NCBI GenBank assembly: GCA_950097015.1
Contig: CATNEN010000001.1
Span: 20,947,501 to 21,011,500 of the forward strand
Source: Macrostomum hystrix
Lineage: Eukaryota; Platyhelminthes; Macrostomidae
Direction of reading: 5' to 3'
Length of the DNA: 64,000 nt
Position numbers and translations under genes: made by a program. Shown here piece by piece: positions 43,302-55,690 of this stretch (position 1 is the first letter of the stretch; each line of letters starts with the position of its first letter). Under the pieces are notes generated by a model. It searched no databases. It was not told the DNA's origin and was given only the letters and a program-made list of their open reading frames with translations.

Positions 43302-45615
43302 TTGAAATAGTTAGGGGTTTGCAATCCGATGGTCTGTCCTCGTGAAGGAAAGGAGTGTGGGGATGGCGATAGAGTCAGAAGTCGTACCGCAAAGTCTCGC
43401 GAGTTGTCGCGTAAAGAGGGATGAAGGGAGAGATGAAGGGAGAGACAGGATGCAGGGAGTGGTCCTCTCGGCCTCAGGCTGGCCAGTCCCACTCAACCCA
43501 TAGGCCACAGGCATGACTGCCGTGCCTACCCCAAGCAGTGCTCGAAACCGGCTAAAAGCCTAAATAGATGTCGGACTACCCGCAAGCGGATAGGACAGGC
43601 TAGGTAGCCTACTGTCATCAGTAGCATGTTCGTAACTGACTCCTAACCTTGGTAGCAGTGGTCGACTCGGCCTAGGCTCTTGTCTTAGAAATGCGGAAAG
43701 GCTATCGGCAAAGCGGAAAATGATCTAGGGTAGCGCCACCACCCAATGCGCCTGCGTTGCCACCGCAGACATTTGGGAACTTGGGTCCCCGGAGCTCGCA
43801 GCTCCTAGTTTGTCGCACAGATCTTAGACAAGCCGAAAAATAGAGCCTTCTGTAACTTCCGTTTTAGACTAGGGTGAAGACCCCAGAATGGATCGAGACA
43901 CGCCTCACCAGGGGGATTCCTGAATTTGCGCTACAGTGGTCTAGAAAGGTGGTACTCAGAACCTGAATGAGAAATCCATAGCCAGAATCCTACTCATGGG
44001 GTAGCAGACACATTCTGTACATTAGACTGCAGCCTACACATTAGATAACTAGCAATCCGAGTCTGTGTGAGTTGAGGAAAACAGAGGCAGGAGAGATTAA
44101 GCTGAACACTGGCTGAGTGATTATGCAAGCGCAAGATTAATTGAACATCACTCTCGTTCCCGTGGCCGCAGGTGCGAAAGGGGGACAGCGGGAAAACTCC
44201 ATTGGAAAGGGAGTTCGACACGTACCTTGAACCCACCCAAGAGGGAGAAGGAAAACCGGCCAAGGATTCCCCCAACCCCCTGGAAAGGAAATGCACATGC
44301 TACCCTCCGCATTTACTTACAAATCCCTAGCTCCATATTACTCTCATGCGCGCTTACAATTGCCTTCCCGCCGCAGCTTCCAGCTCGGCTGTGCCAGAGC
44401 CCATTCCCCTAATAGATTAGCCACTCATGGTAGAGGGCTGTCTAAGGTTAAAATAAAGAGAAAGTAATAGCATGGCGGAAGGATTTAAATTGTTATTAAA
44501 TTGGCCTAATGTTTGAATAATTGGCTAGTAATTACTGCTTTTATTAGGCTAGATAAATCCCTCGCCCAAGCCCGTAGCTTCCGCCTAGACTAAAGAAAGG
44601 TCCCTTAGGACTAACAATGGTAAGACCGCAGCGCGGGTTACTTAACTGATGTCGCTTCGGCCGCGTGCTGCAATCCCGTTGTTCTCGGGGGGAGAGGATG
44701 GGCAAAAGACAGCAAGGGCCGGGAAGGGAAAGATGCTGCGAGTCGGCAGGGGCCCACACGCTTGGAGCTCAAGGCTCAATTTAACGGCTCACCTAAAGAG
44801 GTGGCTCGCGCTCAGGGGGAATGGGGACAGGCAATGGGCCTGCGCTAACTGTGGAGCTATGAGCTCTAGGGTCTATGCCCTAAGTGGGTCCGGAAAGGTG
44901 CTCTGGGTCCGGTGGGAGTCCGGCCCGGCAAAAGTAAGTCCGGCAGGGAAGAAGGGGAAGAGCCGGTTGGAGAAAGGAGGTCCTAGAGGGAGCAGCGCAG
45001 CGCGCTTGCTTAAATAGGCCTTGCAGCACGCCAACCCCGACATCCATCAAAGCAACCCACATTCGCGCCCGCCTGTCAACGGGGAATCGAAGCGACGACA
45101 GGCCGCCCCAATTGCCCAATGAACCGGCGGCGGGAAACGACAGGTGCTCATCGAGAGCAGCCATCGGCAGACGGCCCACAATTGTTACTCCGACGGGACA
45201 ATGGAAGCGCGGGCGCCGACCTGCCTACAGTGACATTTACGAGAATCTACAAGGGGGAGATCATAAAGTCGAGCTGGGCTCGAATACTGTAAAGAAGAGG
45301 GGACATGAAGAATTTAATGATCACTCATAACGCGCGAGTGAGCCCCTATATCTGATCGCGGTTTGGAGGGGAATTATGACCTAAACTAGTTCATACAGTA
45401 ACATTATGGCCGCGATCAGTCATTCCTACGGGGAGTCTAGACACTCCGGAGAGAGAGGATTCGACAGCTACTTGATTCACCGCCGCCCCAAACCCGGCCC
45501 TAAGATTAATGATCTTGTTTTGCGGCCAGCTGCTATGTGGGTCGCGATTATTATTGCCTAAAAAATGAAAAATTCTGCTGGCTCACATTCCCACTCGATT
45601 CCCACAGCACACTCC
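43302..45615. repeat. 2.3-kb non-coding repeat, copy 1
   Basis: Begins TTGAAATAGTTAGGGGTTTG and ends GATTCCCACAGCACACTCC. It aligns end to end with copy 2, most blocks being about nine in ten identical by eye, with small indels. There is no open frame conserved between copies. A conserved inverted pair CTGATCGCGG/CCGCGATCAG lies near its 3' end (45352-45420). Flanks show no target duplication. Confidence 0.85.
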
Positions 45616-46499
45616 ACAACAGTGTTCATATGCCTTTTTACTATATTTTTTCTAGATGGAAGTCCCTCCAAACCTCGTCTCTACGTTTTATGCGTTTTGC
45701 CTGGTCCAAGTCGTTGAAAGCACCAAAAATTCCAAAAATATTTTAGCACGAAAAAATATTTTCGATATGGTCACATTTAGGAGTCTACTTTTTATATATG
45801 TCAGCATTTTTATATGAAACTATACACTTTTTCAAATACTAGCTGATGCATTTTTGCTTGTACAACATTTCTACAAGTCAAAACCCAGGTTAACAATAGA
45901 TTACGTTTAAATAAGAAAATTTAGGCGTTTTCTAGATATTCTATATTTTTTTACTGATCTGCCGAAAGGGAAATTCTAACTGTCGGAGATAATTCTGTCA
46001 AAGACGATAGTACTTGTAGTCACATAAAATGATAAATCTTGAGCAAAAAAGTCAACCAGTTAAGAACAGCAAGCCTAGCAAAACAGTCTGTAGCTAGTGT
46101 TGAAAACAAATGAATATGCTCAGTTTATAGTAGAAGAAACATCCAGCAGAGTTAGAAAGACAGGCAAGCAAGCAGAAGGGCATATAATAAAATGTATACA
46201 AGCATAACACATTGTAGATGTGAATAGTTACATACAACTGCTAAATTAGCGGCAAGGTAATACTTTGGTCAAAATGTCACACGATGCGCCTCTGTGCATA
46301 GAAACAAATGAAAGCTGCACTGGCAGTCTGGAGAACCAGTGTTAGGCAACGGGCAGTCAGAAAACTCAGAAGCACAATCGCCAATCTTGAAGGCAGCAAA
46401 GCAGGTCAACCTCTGCTTGATGTCGTCTGAAAAGCAGCTAGAGCACAACCTCATTGTGCCTGCTGGCGACCAAAAAACCAACACCTGCCACAAGCAACC
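45616..46499. other. AT-rich spacer
   Basis: No gene recognised. The beginning of the frame at 46339 does not match the intact Jockey-like ORF2; similarity begins only at about 46510. Confidence 0.4.
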
Positions 46500-46509
46500 A
46501 GCCAGTCAC

Positions 46510-46856
46510 TTGGTGGATCAATTGGCCTCTAAAATACAGGCCAGGCCAGTACAGGCCAATAAAATAGTAACACAAATCAGAAATGAAATATGGCACTTTC
46601 GCAGCCAAAAATTCAACACCCTATGTGAGAAAATTGCAGACCATAGTTTATACCCAAGCAACCCCAAATTCTGGAAAGACATAAAAATCATCATGGGCAC
46701 CAAAACCCAAATCACCCAATTCCCCTCTTACCTATCTTAACAAAACTGCAATCACTGATAAGGACAAAGCCAACTTGTTGGCTGAAGCCTTATCAGATAA
46801 AATGAAACCCGAACCCAGTCCAAACAACAGACTCAGAACTAAAATCGCAAAAACAT
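46510..46856 (+). pseudogene. Jockey-like ORF2 fragment, part 1
   Basis: Matches the middle of the ORF2 at 59182-61491: NEIWHFRSQKFNTLCEKIAD and FWKDIKIIMGTKTQITQFP correspond to KEIQHFRVKKFNSLCTKITQ and FWRDIRIIMGTNRQPTKFP. It is 5' truncated and frameshifted near 46735, and the 2.3-kb repeat ends it. Confidence 0.85.
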
Positions 46857-49160
46857 ATTGAAGTGAGTGGGTGTTTGCAAGCGCTGACCTGCACTCATGA
46901 AAATTAGATTCAGGGCGGGCGACAGAGTCGACTTAATGACCGCTTAGCTACACGCGAGATTTCGCAGAAAGAGAGATGAGATGAAGGGAGGTTCAGCGGA
47001 TGCAGGGAGTGGTCCTATCGGCCTCAGGCTGGCCAGTCCCACTCGTCCCATAGGCCACAGGCGTGACAGCCGTGCCTACCCCAAGCAATGCTCGAAACCG
47101 GCTAAAAGTCTAAGAAGAGGGTCGGACTGCCCGGAATCGGACAGGGCAGGGCTAACTAGTCTACTGCCATCAGTAGCATGTTCGTAACTGACTCCTAACC
47201 TTGGTAGCGGTGGTCGAAACGGCCCAGGCTCTTGTCACAGAAATGCGGAAAGGCTATTGGCAAAGCGGAAAATGATCTCAGGTAGCGCCACCACCCAATG
47301 CGCCTACGTTGCCACCGCAGACATTTGGGAACTTGGGTCCCCGGAGTACACAGCTCCTAGTTTATCACGCAGATCTAGACAAGCCGAAAAATAGGGCATT
47401 CTGCAACTTCCGTTTTAGACTGGGGTGAGAGCCCCAGAATGGATCGAGACACGCCTCAAAAGGGGATTCCTGAATTCGCGCTACAGGGGTCTAGAAAGGT
47501 GGTACTCAGAACTCGAATGAAAATCCATAGCCGGAATCCTACTCATGAAACATCAGGCACATTCTTTACATTAGACTGCAGCCTACACATTAGGTAACTA
47601 ACAAATCCGAATCTGTGTGAGATGAGGAAATCAGAGGCAGGAGAGATTAGACAGAACACTGGCTGAGTGGTTACGCAAGCGCAAGATTATTAGATCATCA
47701 CTCTCGCTCCCGTGGCGGCAGTCGCGAAAGGGGAAAAGGGGAAAACTCCATTGGAAAGGGAGTTCGAACGTACACCTTGAACCCGCCGGAGAGGAAGAAG
47801 GAAAGCCCGCCAAGGATTCCCCCGACCTCCTAGGAAGAAATGCACGTCCTACACTCCGCATTTTGCTCGCGAACCCCTAGCTCCTTATTACTCTTATGCG
47901 CGCTTACAGTTGCCTTCCTGCCGCAGCCTTCGGCTCGGCATCACCAGAACCCGCCCCCCTAGGCGATTAGCCACTCATGATAGAGGGCTGTCTAACGATA
48001 AAATAAAAGCGAAAGAGAGACATAGTAAAAGAGTTAAGTTGGTTTTAAAAGTAGCCCAATAAGTTAAAGGTGCTTTACATTAGACGGTTTATTAGGCTGA
48101 AAACTTCCCTAACTTCCCTCCCACTAAGTGCCGCCTAACTAAAAGTAAATTGTCCCTTAGGATTAACAATAACAAACCGCTGCACGGATTACTTAGCTGA
48201 ATCTCGTTTGGCCGCGTGCTGCAGTCCCGTTGTTCTCGGGGAGAAAGGATGGGCAAAACAGTAAGGCAGAGGAAGAAAACTTCTGCGAGTTGGCAGGGGC
48301 CAACACACTGGGAGCTCAGAGGCTCAATTTAGAGCTCACCTAAAGAGGTGGCTTGCGCTTAGGGAATGGGAGCAGGCAATTGGCCTGTACTATCTGCTCG
48401 GAGCTCAAGGCTCAAGGGTCTAAGCCCTACGTGGGTCCGGAATAGTGCTCTGGGTCCGGTGGGAGTCCGGCCCGGCAAGGAGATAGGTCCGGGAAAAGGA
48501 GAGGAAAGGTAGGTCTCCCGGAAAGGCTGTCCTAGGGACAGCGCAGCGCGCTTTCTTAAATAGTCCTGCAGCACGCCAACCCCGACATCCATCAAAAGCA
48601 ACCCACATTCGCGCCAGCCTGTCAACGGGGAATCGAAGCGGCGATGGCCGCCCCGATTACCCAATGAACCGACGGCGGGAAACGACAGATGTTCTGCTCG
48701 AACAGCCGTCGGCAGTCGGCCAATGATTGTTACTCCGCCAGGACAATGGGAAGCGCAGGCGCCGACCTGCCTACAGTGACATTTACGTGTATCTAAAGGA
48801 GGGAGGTCATAAAGTCGAGCTGGGCTCGAATACTGTAAAGAAGTGGGGACATGAAGAATTAATGATCACTCATAATGCCCGAGTGATTCCCAATATCTGA
48901 TCGCGGTTTGGAGGGGAATTATGACCTAAACTATTCATACAATAAAGCTGTGGCCGCGATCAGTCATTCCTACAGGGGTCTAGACAGATCCAGGGAGAGG
49001 GGATTCGACGGCTACTTAATTCACCGCCGCCCCAAAACCGGCCCTAAGATTAATGATCGTGTTTGCGGCCAGCTGCTATGAGGGTCGCAATTATTAGGTA
49101 CTTAAAAATTTGAAAAATTATGCTGGCTCACACTCCCACTCGATTCCCGCAGCACACTCC
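46857..49160. repeat. 2.3-kb non-coding repeat, copy 2, inserted in a Jockey-like ORF2
   Basis: ATTGAAGTGAGTGGGTGTTT...GCAGCACACTCC. Flanking ACAT on both sides (46853-46856 and 49161-49164) suggests a 4-bp target duplication. The Jockey-like protein similarity stops at one edge and resumes at the other, so this is a clean insertion. Ends have weak inverted similarity (GAAGTG/CACTCC). This is probably a non-autonomous DNA element whose autonomous partner is not in the window. Confidence 0.85.
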
Positions 49161-49164
49161 ACAT

Positions 49165-50676
49165 CAATATCACAAACCATCCAAACTTCAAGCCACTAAA
49201 CCATCTTGAAATCTCCAACATCAATGACTCCAATTATCTCACTACACCCATACAAATCGCCGATGTCACCTGGGAACTCGCCCACCTTAGGTCAGGAGGA
49301 GCCCAGGGTCCAGACAACATCCCTAATATAATACTCAAACGGGGCCTGAGCCCTACTGCAATAATTATTCTCACCAAAATCCTAGACACCTGCCTCTCCC
49401 TTGGTTACTTCCCCACCATATGGAAAAAAGCTCGTCTCACGATGCTACCCAAACCCGACAAACCCAAACATGACCCACTTAGCTACAGACCAATCAGTCT
49501 TACCTCTTGCCTAGGTAAGCTGTTTGAAAAAATCCTCAAGAAAAGACTCTGCAAATTTCTAGAAGAAAAAAATATTCTAGGACACAATCAATGCGCCTAA
49601 CGCGAAAAACACTGTGCATATGATAATCTCGCCAGACTAGCCCACGACATCTATGATGCCCGAAACAGAAACAGATCTACCATGGGTCTTCTTTGACATT
49701 GAAGGCGCCTTTGATAAAGTATGGCACGATGCCCTGAGGTATCGCCTACACAAAATCAGGATCCCCACACCCTTTGTCAGAATCCTATCAAACTACCTTG
49801 AAAACAGGCTAATCTCAGAAAGATTAAATAACGAATTCAGTGATGAATTCACTCCAGATGCAGGCGTCCCACAAGGTGGCGTCCTTAGCCCTGTCCTATT
49901 CCTCATCTTTGTAGCAACCATGCCTAGACCTAAAGACATTAGAGTCAGAACCAGCCAGTATGCAGATGACACTGTCATCTGGAGCCAATCAGGCAAAGCC
50001 CATCTGGCAGCCAAATTACTACAAGACTATATCAAAATCTTTCACAAATGGTTGAAAAAATACGGTATCAAAGTTAAAACACACAAAAGCAAAGCCATAG
50101 CCTTCAAACTCCTCACCACGGCTTTGGCCAACCCACTCCCATAACACTAGATAACACAATCATTCCCTACCACTCCAATGTCAAATTCCTTGGCATCCAG
50201 CTGGATACCAACCTCAACCTCAATGCCCAAATCAACAGTCGAATTAAACAATGTGAATCCCGCCTCCTACAACTATACAGGGTAGCACACTTAACAAACG
50301 CCACAAACAAATCCCTCACAAGAATTTACAGAGCCTACATTGAGAGCATAATAAGTTACGCAGCACCAATTCTGGTGTTGCTTAACAAAACCCAAATAAA
50401 CAGGCTACAAATAATCCAAAACCGAGCACTTAGAATGTGTCACGGGGCACCAAAAACATGTTGCACAAAATACTTACATAGAATCTCGAATATGGAGCCT
50501 GTGAAGACCAGACTTGAAAATCTGGCTTCTTCCTGGTTCCTAAAGGGAAAATTGAACAAAATACACGGTCTAGATATAGTACCACACATTAGCCTTCCCA
50601 TTGGCACAAACACCCCTCTCTTCACTAGGTTACACAAACTATGTCAAACCAAGGGCCTAATAAAACTTAACAACTA
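49165..50676 (+). pseudogene. Jockey-like ORF2 fragment, part 2 (reverse transcriptase)
   Basis: Resumes after the insertion: IADVTWELAHLRSGGAQGPD, LSYRPISLTSCLGKLFEKIL, DIEGAFDKVWHDAL (first RT Asp), GVPQGGVLSP, SQYADDTVIW (YADD), then, after a frame change near 50140, SNVKFLGIQLDTNLNLNAQ and a carboxy tail ending at 50676. A TAA near 49600 and several frame changes make it inactive. The YADD and the carboxy region are better preserved here than in the copy at 59-61 kb. Confidence 0.9.
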
Positions 50677-51059
50677 AAAGACTAGCTGGCTCTGACTAGA
50701 ACCTCCCAAACTCAGACCCTGTAAAATATAAACCCATAATTAACCACTTCTGGCTTTGCTGAAAAAATCGGATGAAAATTAACATTGCCTGTCGCAACAC
50801 CTTAAGAACAAGAATTTAATGTAGAACTGTAATGTAAAACTTACCAGAAGCGATCAGACCGCTGTTGGGATGACATGCACTGAACAGAAAAATTATTTAA
50901 CTCTTTAATTCTTTAATTCTTAGAAGCGTAAATTTGCTAACTCTTTGTGCCCAGTCCTTGCGACGAAGATACGCTATTCAAATTAAACTAAGTCTAAGAT
51001 TCCTTAGCACTTCGAAGAATTCCTATCCCCTAAATCCCATACCCCCACGAGAGAAAACT
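50677..51059. other. Jockey 3' UTR and probable LTR start
   Basis: No coding. Some of it must be the 5' part of the LTR whose end is at 51198, but this part is too diverged to match the gypsy-2 LTR by eye. Confidence 0.4.
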
Positions 51060-51198
51060 TGTCAATCCTAGCCTGACTACCAGGTTGTGTCCACTGCGAA
51101 GACGCACCAGTGTTGAGGCCGGTAAAATCCTCTGAGTCTAGCGTTCCTGTCTTGGTTATTTTTCACCAATTGTGTGCCACGCTACCACAGGTACAACA
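51060..51198 (+). repeat. 3' end of a gypsy-2-type LTR
   Basis: CTAGCCTGACTACC...GTTGAGGCCGGTAAAATC...CACCAATTGTGTGCCACGC...GGTACAACA matches the end of the LTR at 61492-62129. It is followed directly by R2-like coding sequence and not by a primer-binding site, so it is a solo or 3' LTR. Confidence 0.85.
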
Positions 51199-51900
51199 GT
51201 TTCAATGGACAAACTGGTCACGCGTACCATAGAAACCCGTCAATTCCTCCACCCAGGAGTAAAAGACTTTGGGGTGCTAAAGTGTCGTTGCTGCAACAAA
51301 GCAGTTGAGACCGACATGCATGTTTTGAATGAGTGCGTCTTCACCAGACTATTCAAGTTTCGCCGGCACAATTTTATTGCGGACTACTTGGGCAAGGTCT
51401 TGGTGGAAAATGGTTGGGAAGTCTGGAGAGAAAAAACGGTGGTTAAAGACCTGGAACGGTTCAAGCCCGACCTGTTATGCAGGCGTGGCACCGACGCAGC
51501 GATCGTAGAGGTCACAATCCTCTACGAATCGAATGAGAATGTTTTACCATCACGAGAGCGGGATAAAGAAGCCAAATATGCAGGTTTGAAAGGCCCCGTT
51601 GCCAATGCGCTCGGAGTGAGAAGCGACGTGAAAGTCTATGGTAACGCGATCGGATCCCTCGGAACGATACGCGGTCCCAGCCTGAGGAAACTGGAACTGC
51701 TGGGCCTGAACGCCAGCAGAGTGGGAAATATCAGCATTGCAAATATCAGCGCTGAGAGGCTCGGCCGCCGTATGGCAGCAATTCCGCAGTTAAAGCTCAC
51801 CTGGGGGTACCGACTGTCACCCTTTATTTTTTGGCCTTTACGTCCCACTAGTGGAAACACTAGGCAAGATATGACAGATCTGTCCTCTCGACAGATATGA
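51199..51900 (+). pseudogene. R2-like element, carboxy end with restriction-like endonuclease
   Basis: 230 codons to a stop. It has a C-x2-C-x7-H-x4-C knuckle (CRCCNKAVETDMHVLNEC), then RRHNFIADYLGKVLVENGW, then KPDLLCRRGTDAAIVEVTIL, the PD-(D/E)xK-type catalytic core (D...D...E) of R2-clade endonucleases, and a tail ending SRQI. The RT and N-terminus are missing because an LTR lies immediately upstream. The enzyme family nicks a specific rDNA site and primes reverse transcription there. The 18S rDNA fragment just downstream fits that. Confidence 0.87.
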
Positions 51901-51917
51901 GCCTAGTTTAAAAAATA

Positions 51918-52063
51918 AGGGAATTGACGGAAGTGCACCACCAGGAGTGGAGCCTGCGGCTTAAGTTGACTCAACACGCAAAAACTCACCCGGCTCGGAC
52001 ACTGTTAGGATTGACAGATTGAGAGCTGTTCCAGGGGAAGTATGGTTGCAAACCTGGAACCAA
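51918..52063 (+). rRNA. 18S rDNA fragments at an R2-like junction (degenerate)
   Basis: GGGAATTGACGGAAGTGCAC, CACCAGGAGTGGAGCCTGCG and GGATTGACAGATTGAGAGCT are conserved 18S segments (to about 52025). They are followed at once by TTCCAGGGGAAGTATGGTTG CAAA, the 18S segment that normally lies just upstream of the first. The order is therefore downstream flank then upstream flank, as expected between two elements inserted at the same 18S site in tandem. Several universally conserved bases are changed, so it is not a working gene. Confidence 0.88.
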
Positions 52064-54260
52064 GACTGTCTCCCACGTTCGGAAGCATCCACGCGTCCAG
52101 CGGTAACGCGAAAATGTGTAGCATTCAAGAGGCGTCGCGGCTAACGCGAGCTCCAGCAATAGCCAGCCACTCCGGTTTCAACCGTGGGGGGGAGGTAACG
52201 GCCACACCGGCGAGGCACAACAAGCCACGAACTCTCCGACAGTAGAGAAAAGGCGAGTTCCGCAGGAAACCACTGTGGAGCGCTGCCGAAACCGGACTTC
52301 CGCAAGATATAGCATCACCAGCGATCCTGTGCCCTTTCTCTATCTAGGGCCTGCTCGCGTCATTTGCAGACGTCACTCAACCGCGGAATGCGCGAATGAG
52401 AAAGCGGCAAGGTACCACGCGCAGTCAATGCACAGTGGTGCTGAGCTGTTGATCAAATGCGCAAAGTGTCAAGACTTCAAAAGGCCGACCCTGAGAGCCC
52501 TAGTTTCACGTTGGGCCAAGTGCCAGATGAAGCAGCTAGGCGCGGCAAGGGAGACTGATGACACCACCGTCCAAGAGACACTAAGACGACTAACCCGTGC
52601 GCAACAGTTCAATCGAACGCAGACAGCAGTGAGACCACGCACTCGGACCACAAGTGCAAGCACTGTGAGCGTTGCTTTACAACTAAGACGGGTCTGGGGC
52701 TCCACGTGATGCGTAGCCATCCCAGTGAGCTAAACCACCTACAAGAGAAAAGAATGTTCAAGATCGAGGATGAGGAACTAATTGAAATCGCGAAAAGTGA
52801 ACTCGCGGCGCCGGCTGAGTGGGCAAGGCGGATGAATCAATATCTCGCCAGCTTTTTCCGTGCGCATACAGTCCATTGCATCGCCAACCTGCGGAAGCAG
52901 CAACGATACAAAAACACGATCTGTCAGCTGAAGAGGGACTGGAAGGCAACCCCCAGCCCGAAAGGGCGACAGGGAAGTCGCTCCAGGAGAGGAGAACCAC
53001 TGACGCCCGCTGATTCGCGAGCGGCCGGAGTAGAATACCACTCGCCACCGTCGGGAGCCCCGAGCAGCCCCAAGGAGGTGAACTGCTTGAGGCCGATGGA
53101 GCAAGTCTGACTCCACACGGCGGTGAGGCGTCAGTGCAAGTACTCAATGAGGATGACAGGGGGTCCAACGGCCGAGGGAGGCCGGACCTACCGTCAGGAT
53201 CCTGCGCGAAACCACCGGAACCCTCGGAGCCGCACGTAATCAAGCGACCAGTACTGTTGGAACCAGGAAGCTACCGCAAAGGCGGAGATTCATGCCTGGC
53301 TGGCAAGTTTGTGACTACTATGATGGACAGAGCGAAAGCAGTTGTTAAAGCCACGAAATAATACTGGAAAACCGCGATGAACAGCGCGACCCCTGGCAAG
53401 AGCTGAGCGAGGTGATTTGCCGTGAGTGGAGCACCGATGATGTTAGGGCAAAACGGACCGCACCTAAAAAAGCGGCACCGCCAGCCGGTCTGGAGCTCCC
53501 CGGAATAGCAACGATCGGAAGCGGGCGCGGTACGCAACAACTCAGTCTGCGTTGAGAAAAGACTTCGGAGGCACTGTCAAGACTATTATAGATGGTGACC
53601 CTGGAGAGTCGTCAAAGAAAAGAGCGTCAAAATCAGCTGATTGCCGGCCTAGTGGCAGAGAAGACGGTGCAGTGCGACATCTACGGCGAGTGTCGCAACG
53701 ACAGAAATTTGCTGGCGAGCCACACACGCAACAACCACCCAGACGCAGCACGAGCTGCAAAGAAGCAGAAGCTGGCTGAGGCCAGAAGCAGAGTGCCGGC
53801 TAGACCAGCCGTGGCAGGGCACCCGTCGAAAGACGACGTTGAGGCACTCTGCGTTCTTGGCCAGCTCTCTCAGTGTGCGTAAGAAGCCGGCAACGGTACG
53901 TGAAATTCGGTGCTACCTGAAGCGGCTGATGCGTTCGTTCACTTGACATAGAGTCATTCACCTCACTGGTCATCGAAGACCAGCGCGACCGAATCAGTGC
54001 ATATTTGGACAATCTGTCATACTCGATGCTCAAGCAGAGCGTCTCTGCACTCGAAAAAAGTCGGCAACTTTCTGGTCACCCGAAGCTATCAGCAAGTGAT
54101 TGATGATGGGCTGCTGCAGCACTTAACATCGTACAGGCAGTCGACAAAAAATTGGACTGCTAGTTTTATGGGTCCCAAGGCGAAATATTGCGCGGACCTA
54201 ATGGACCGAAAGGAAGAGGAGCTCCTGAACGCGACAAAATTAAGGCCGTCTTCGAGATGA
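52064..54260 (+). pseudogene. R2-like element, 5' end with zinc fingers
   Basis: Starts after the 18S upstream fragment. Coding frames are broken. One frame through 52640-53110 reads CKHCERCFTTKTGLGLHVMRSH, a C2H2 finger (C-x2-C-x12-H-x4-H), then SELNHLQEKRMFKIEDEELI. Another frame (53592-53882) has CDIYGECRNDRNLLASHTRNNH, a second degenerate finger. N-terminal fingers of this kind recognise the rDNA target in R2-clade proteins. No RT follows before 54.3 kb, so the copy is truncated. Confidence 0.7.
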
Positions 54261-55343
54261 AGACCGCCGTACTGGAGAAGGCTAGGCGGACAAAATACCG
54301 GTGAGTTCTTATAATCTTTGAAATGTCACTTAGATTTTGAAGTGGCACCTTATCTTTGAAATGGCACTTAATCATGTGATTAAAAAATCTTGGCCTCAAC
54401 ATTGACACAGGACGGTGACATTCCTGGCCATCGGAATGTGCATTTGTTTCGGCGATGGAAACGCCAACCGGCAGGGCGTGGCCTCCGCCAGCAAAATTTG
54501 GGACGCACGCCGGTGGCTGAAGTCGCCGAATGAGCCTCTTAAAGTTAAAGAGCACAAGTCAAATGAGGGCCACGTGGGCAAGTGTAACACCGTGTGCTTA
54601 CTGAAATATTTTAAATTCGCCTCTGGTCCATCAATATCCAGCTTAATGAATATTCTTATTATCTTTACTTGTTGTCGTTGACAAAAGCCAATTGCACACG
54701 GCTATTTCTAAGAAATGAGGAGGCATAGGAAATCGACTATCTTTTCCTGATGTTGCACTCACTTTAGATCTTATGCTCTCAATCGGATTATATTTAGATG
54801 AACTTGGAATAAACAATCACAAAGATGAAAACTCACTGTAAAATTAACTGAGAGGTGTTTCCCAAACACAAATGGTTAATGGTTACTCACGGATCCTCTT
54901 GTTAGATCACAATCGGAGGAAGTATGGTCTCAAATTAAAGATTGGATAAGAATTCAAGGAATTCTAACTTCAATGAAATAAGTCTAGTTTCTGACTAAGG
55001 TGTAGTCTGAGTATTGTAGCTGGCCAGGGATAGCAATGGCTAGCAAAGAGAATGAGTGGATTATATCAACTGCGGCTGGCTTGCGTAAGAGGAATTCAGG
55101 GAGAAAAGGTTGGGGAAACACTTTCTCTCAGTGCAAGAACTTTAATATTACTTGACCAACGGCGGTCATTCGCCAGGATTTTCTAGGCGAATCCTAGGGC
55201 TCTTGCAAACGCATTTTTGCATAATAGGAAAACAGAGTATTTTTTGGTTTTTTATATAAGCGCATATAGGCGTGAATCGCATGGGTTAAATTGTAACACT
55301 TCATTGGCCCTTTTTTACAGAAGCGAAGGCCCTCCGAGCTTAA
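54261..55343. other. AT-rich DNA without recognised genes
   Basis: No frame or repeat recognised, apart from short TTTGAAATGGCACTTA duplications near 54320-54370. Confidence 0.4.
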
Positions 55344-55690
55344 TGATGTGCTGAAGACTGCTGAGCAGCCTCCAGGCAATCCGTGAGTCAGGCTGTTCTA
55401 GGTCTGTGGGAAAGCTGGGGTGTAGGTAGTTTGTGGTTCCCGTGCACATTCACCTCCGCTCGCCACCCCCTTCGCTTTCTCTCTCTCGTTCCAGCTCTGT
55501 CTGCGCACTGAGTCACATTGCACACCATGGTGCAATCGCTTAAGTTCGGAAGAAGACTGGCAGAATAACGCTCAAATGCTCCTACTATAAGTAGGGCACA
55601 GTCCGACGAATCCTTGAGATGGTGTTAGTATCGTGGTAGCACTATTTCTTTATATTGATGGCACTTTTCTGTCTGAGATTTCTTCATGCC
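55344..55690 (+). repeat. 5' part of a gypsy-2-type LTR
   Basis: TGATGTGCTGAAGACTGCTG onward matches 61492-61830 closely, then stops. It defines the LTR start independently, because the left flanks of the two copies differ. The rest of this LTR is absent, and the Jockey-like element begins near here. Confidence 0.87.

Noticed and set aside
51918-52063. Functional 18S rRNA gene
   Set aside because: Only about 145 bp, rearranged and mutated at universally conserved positions.
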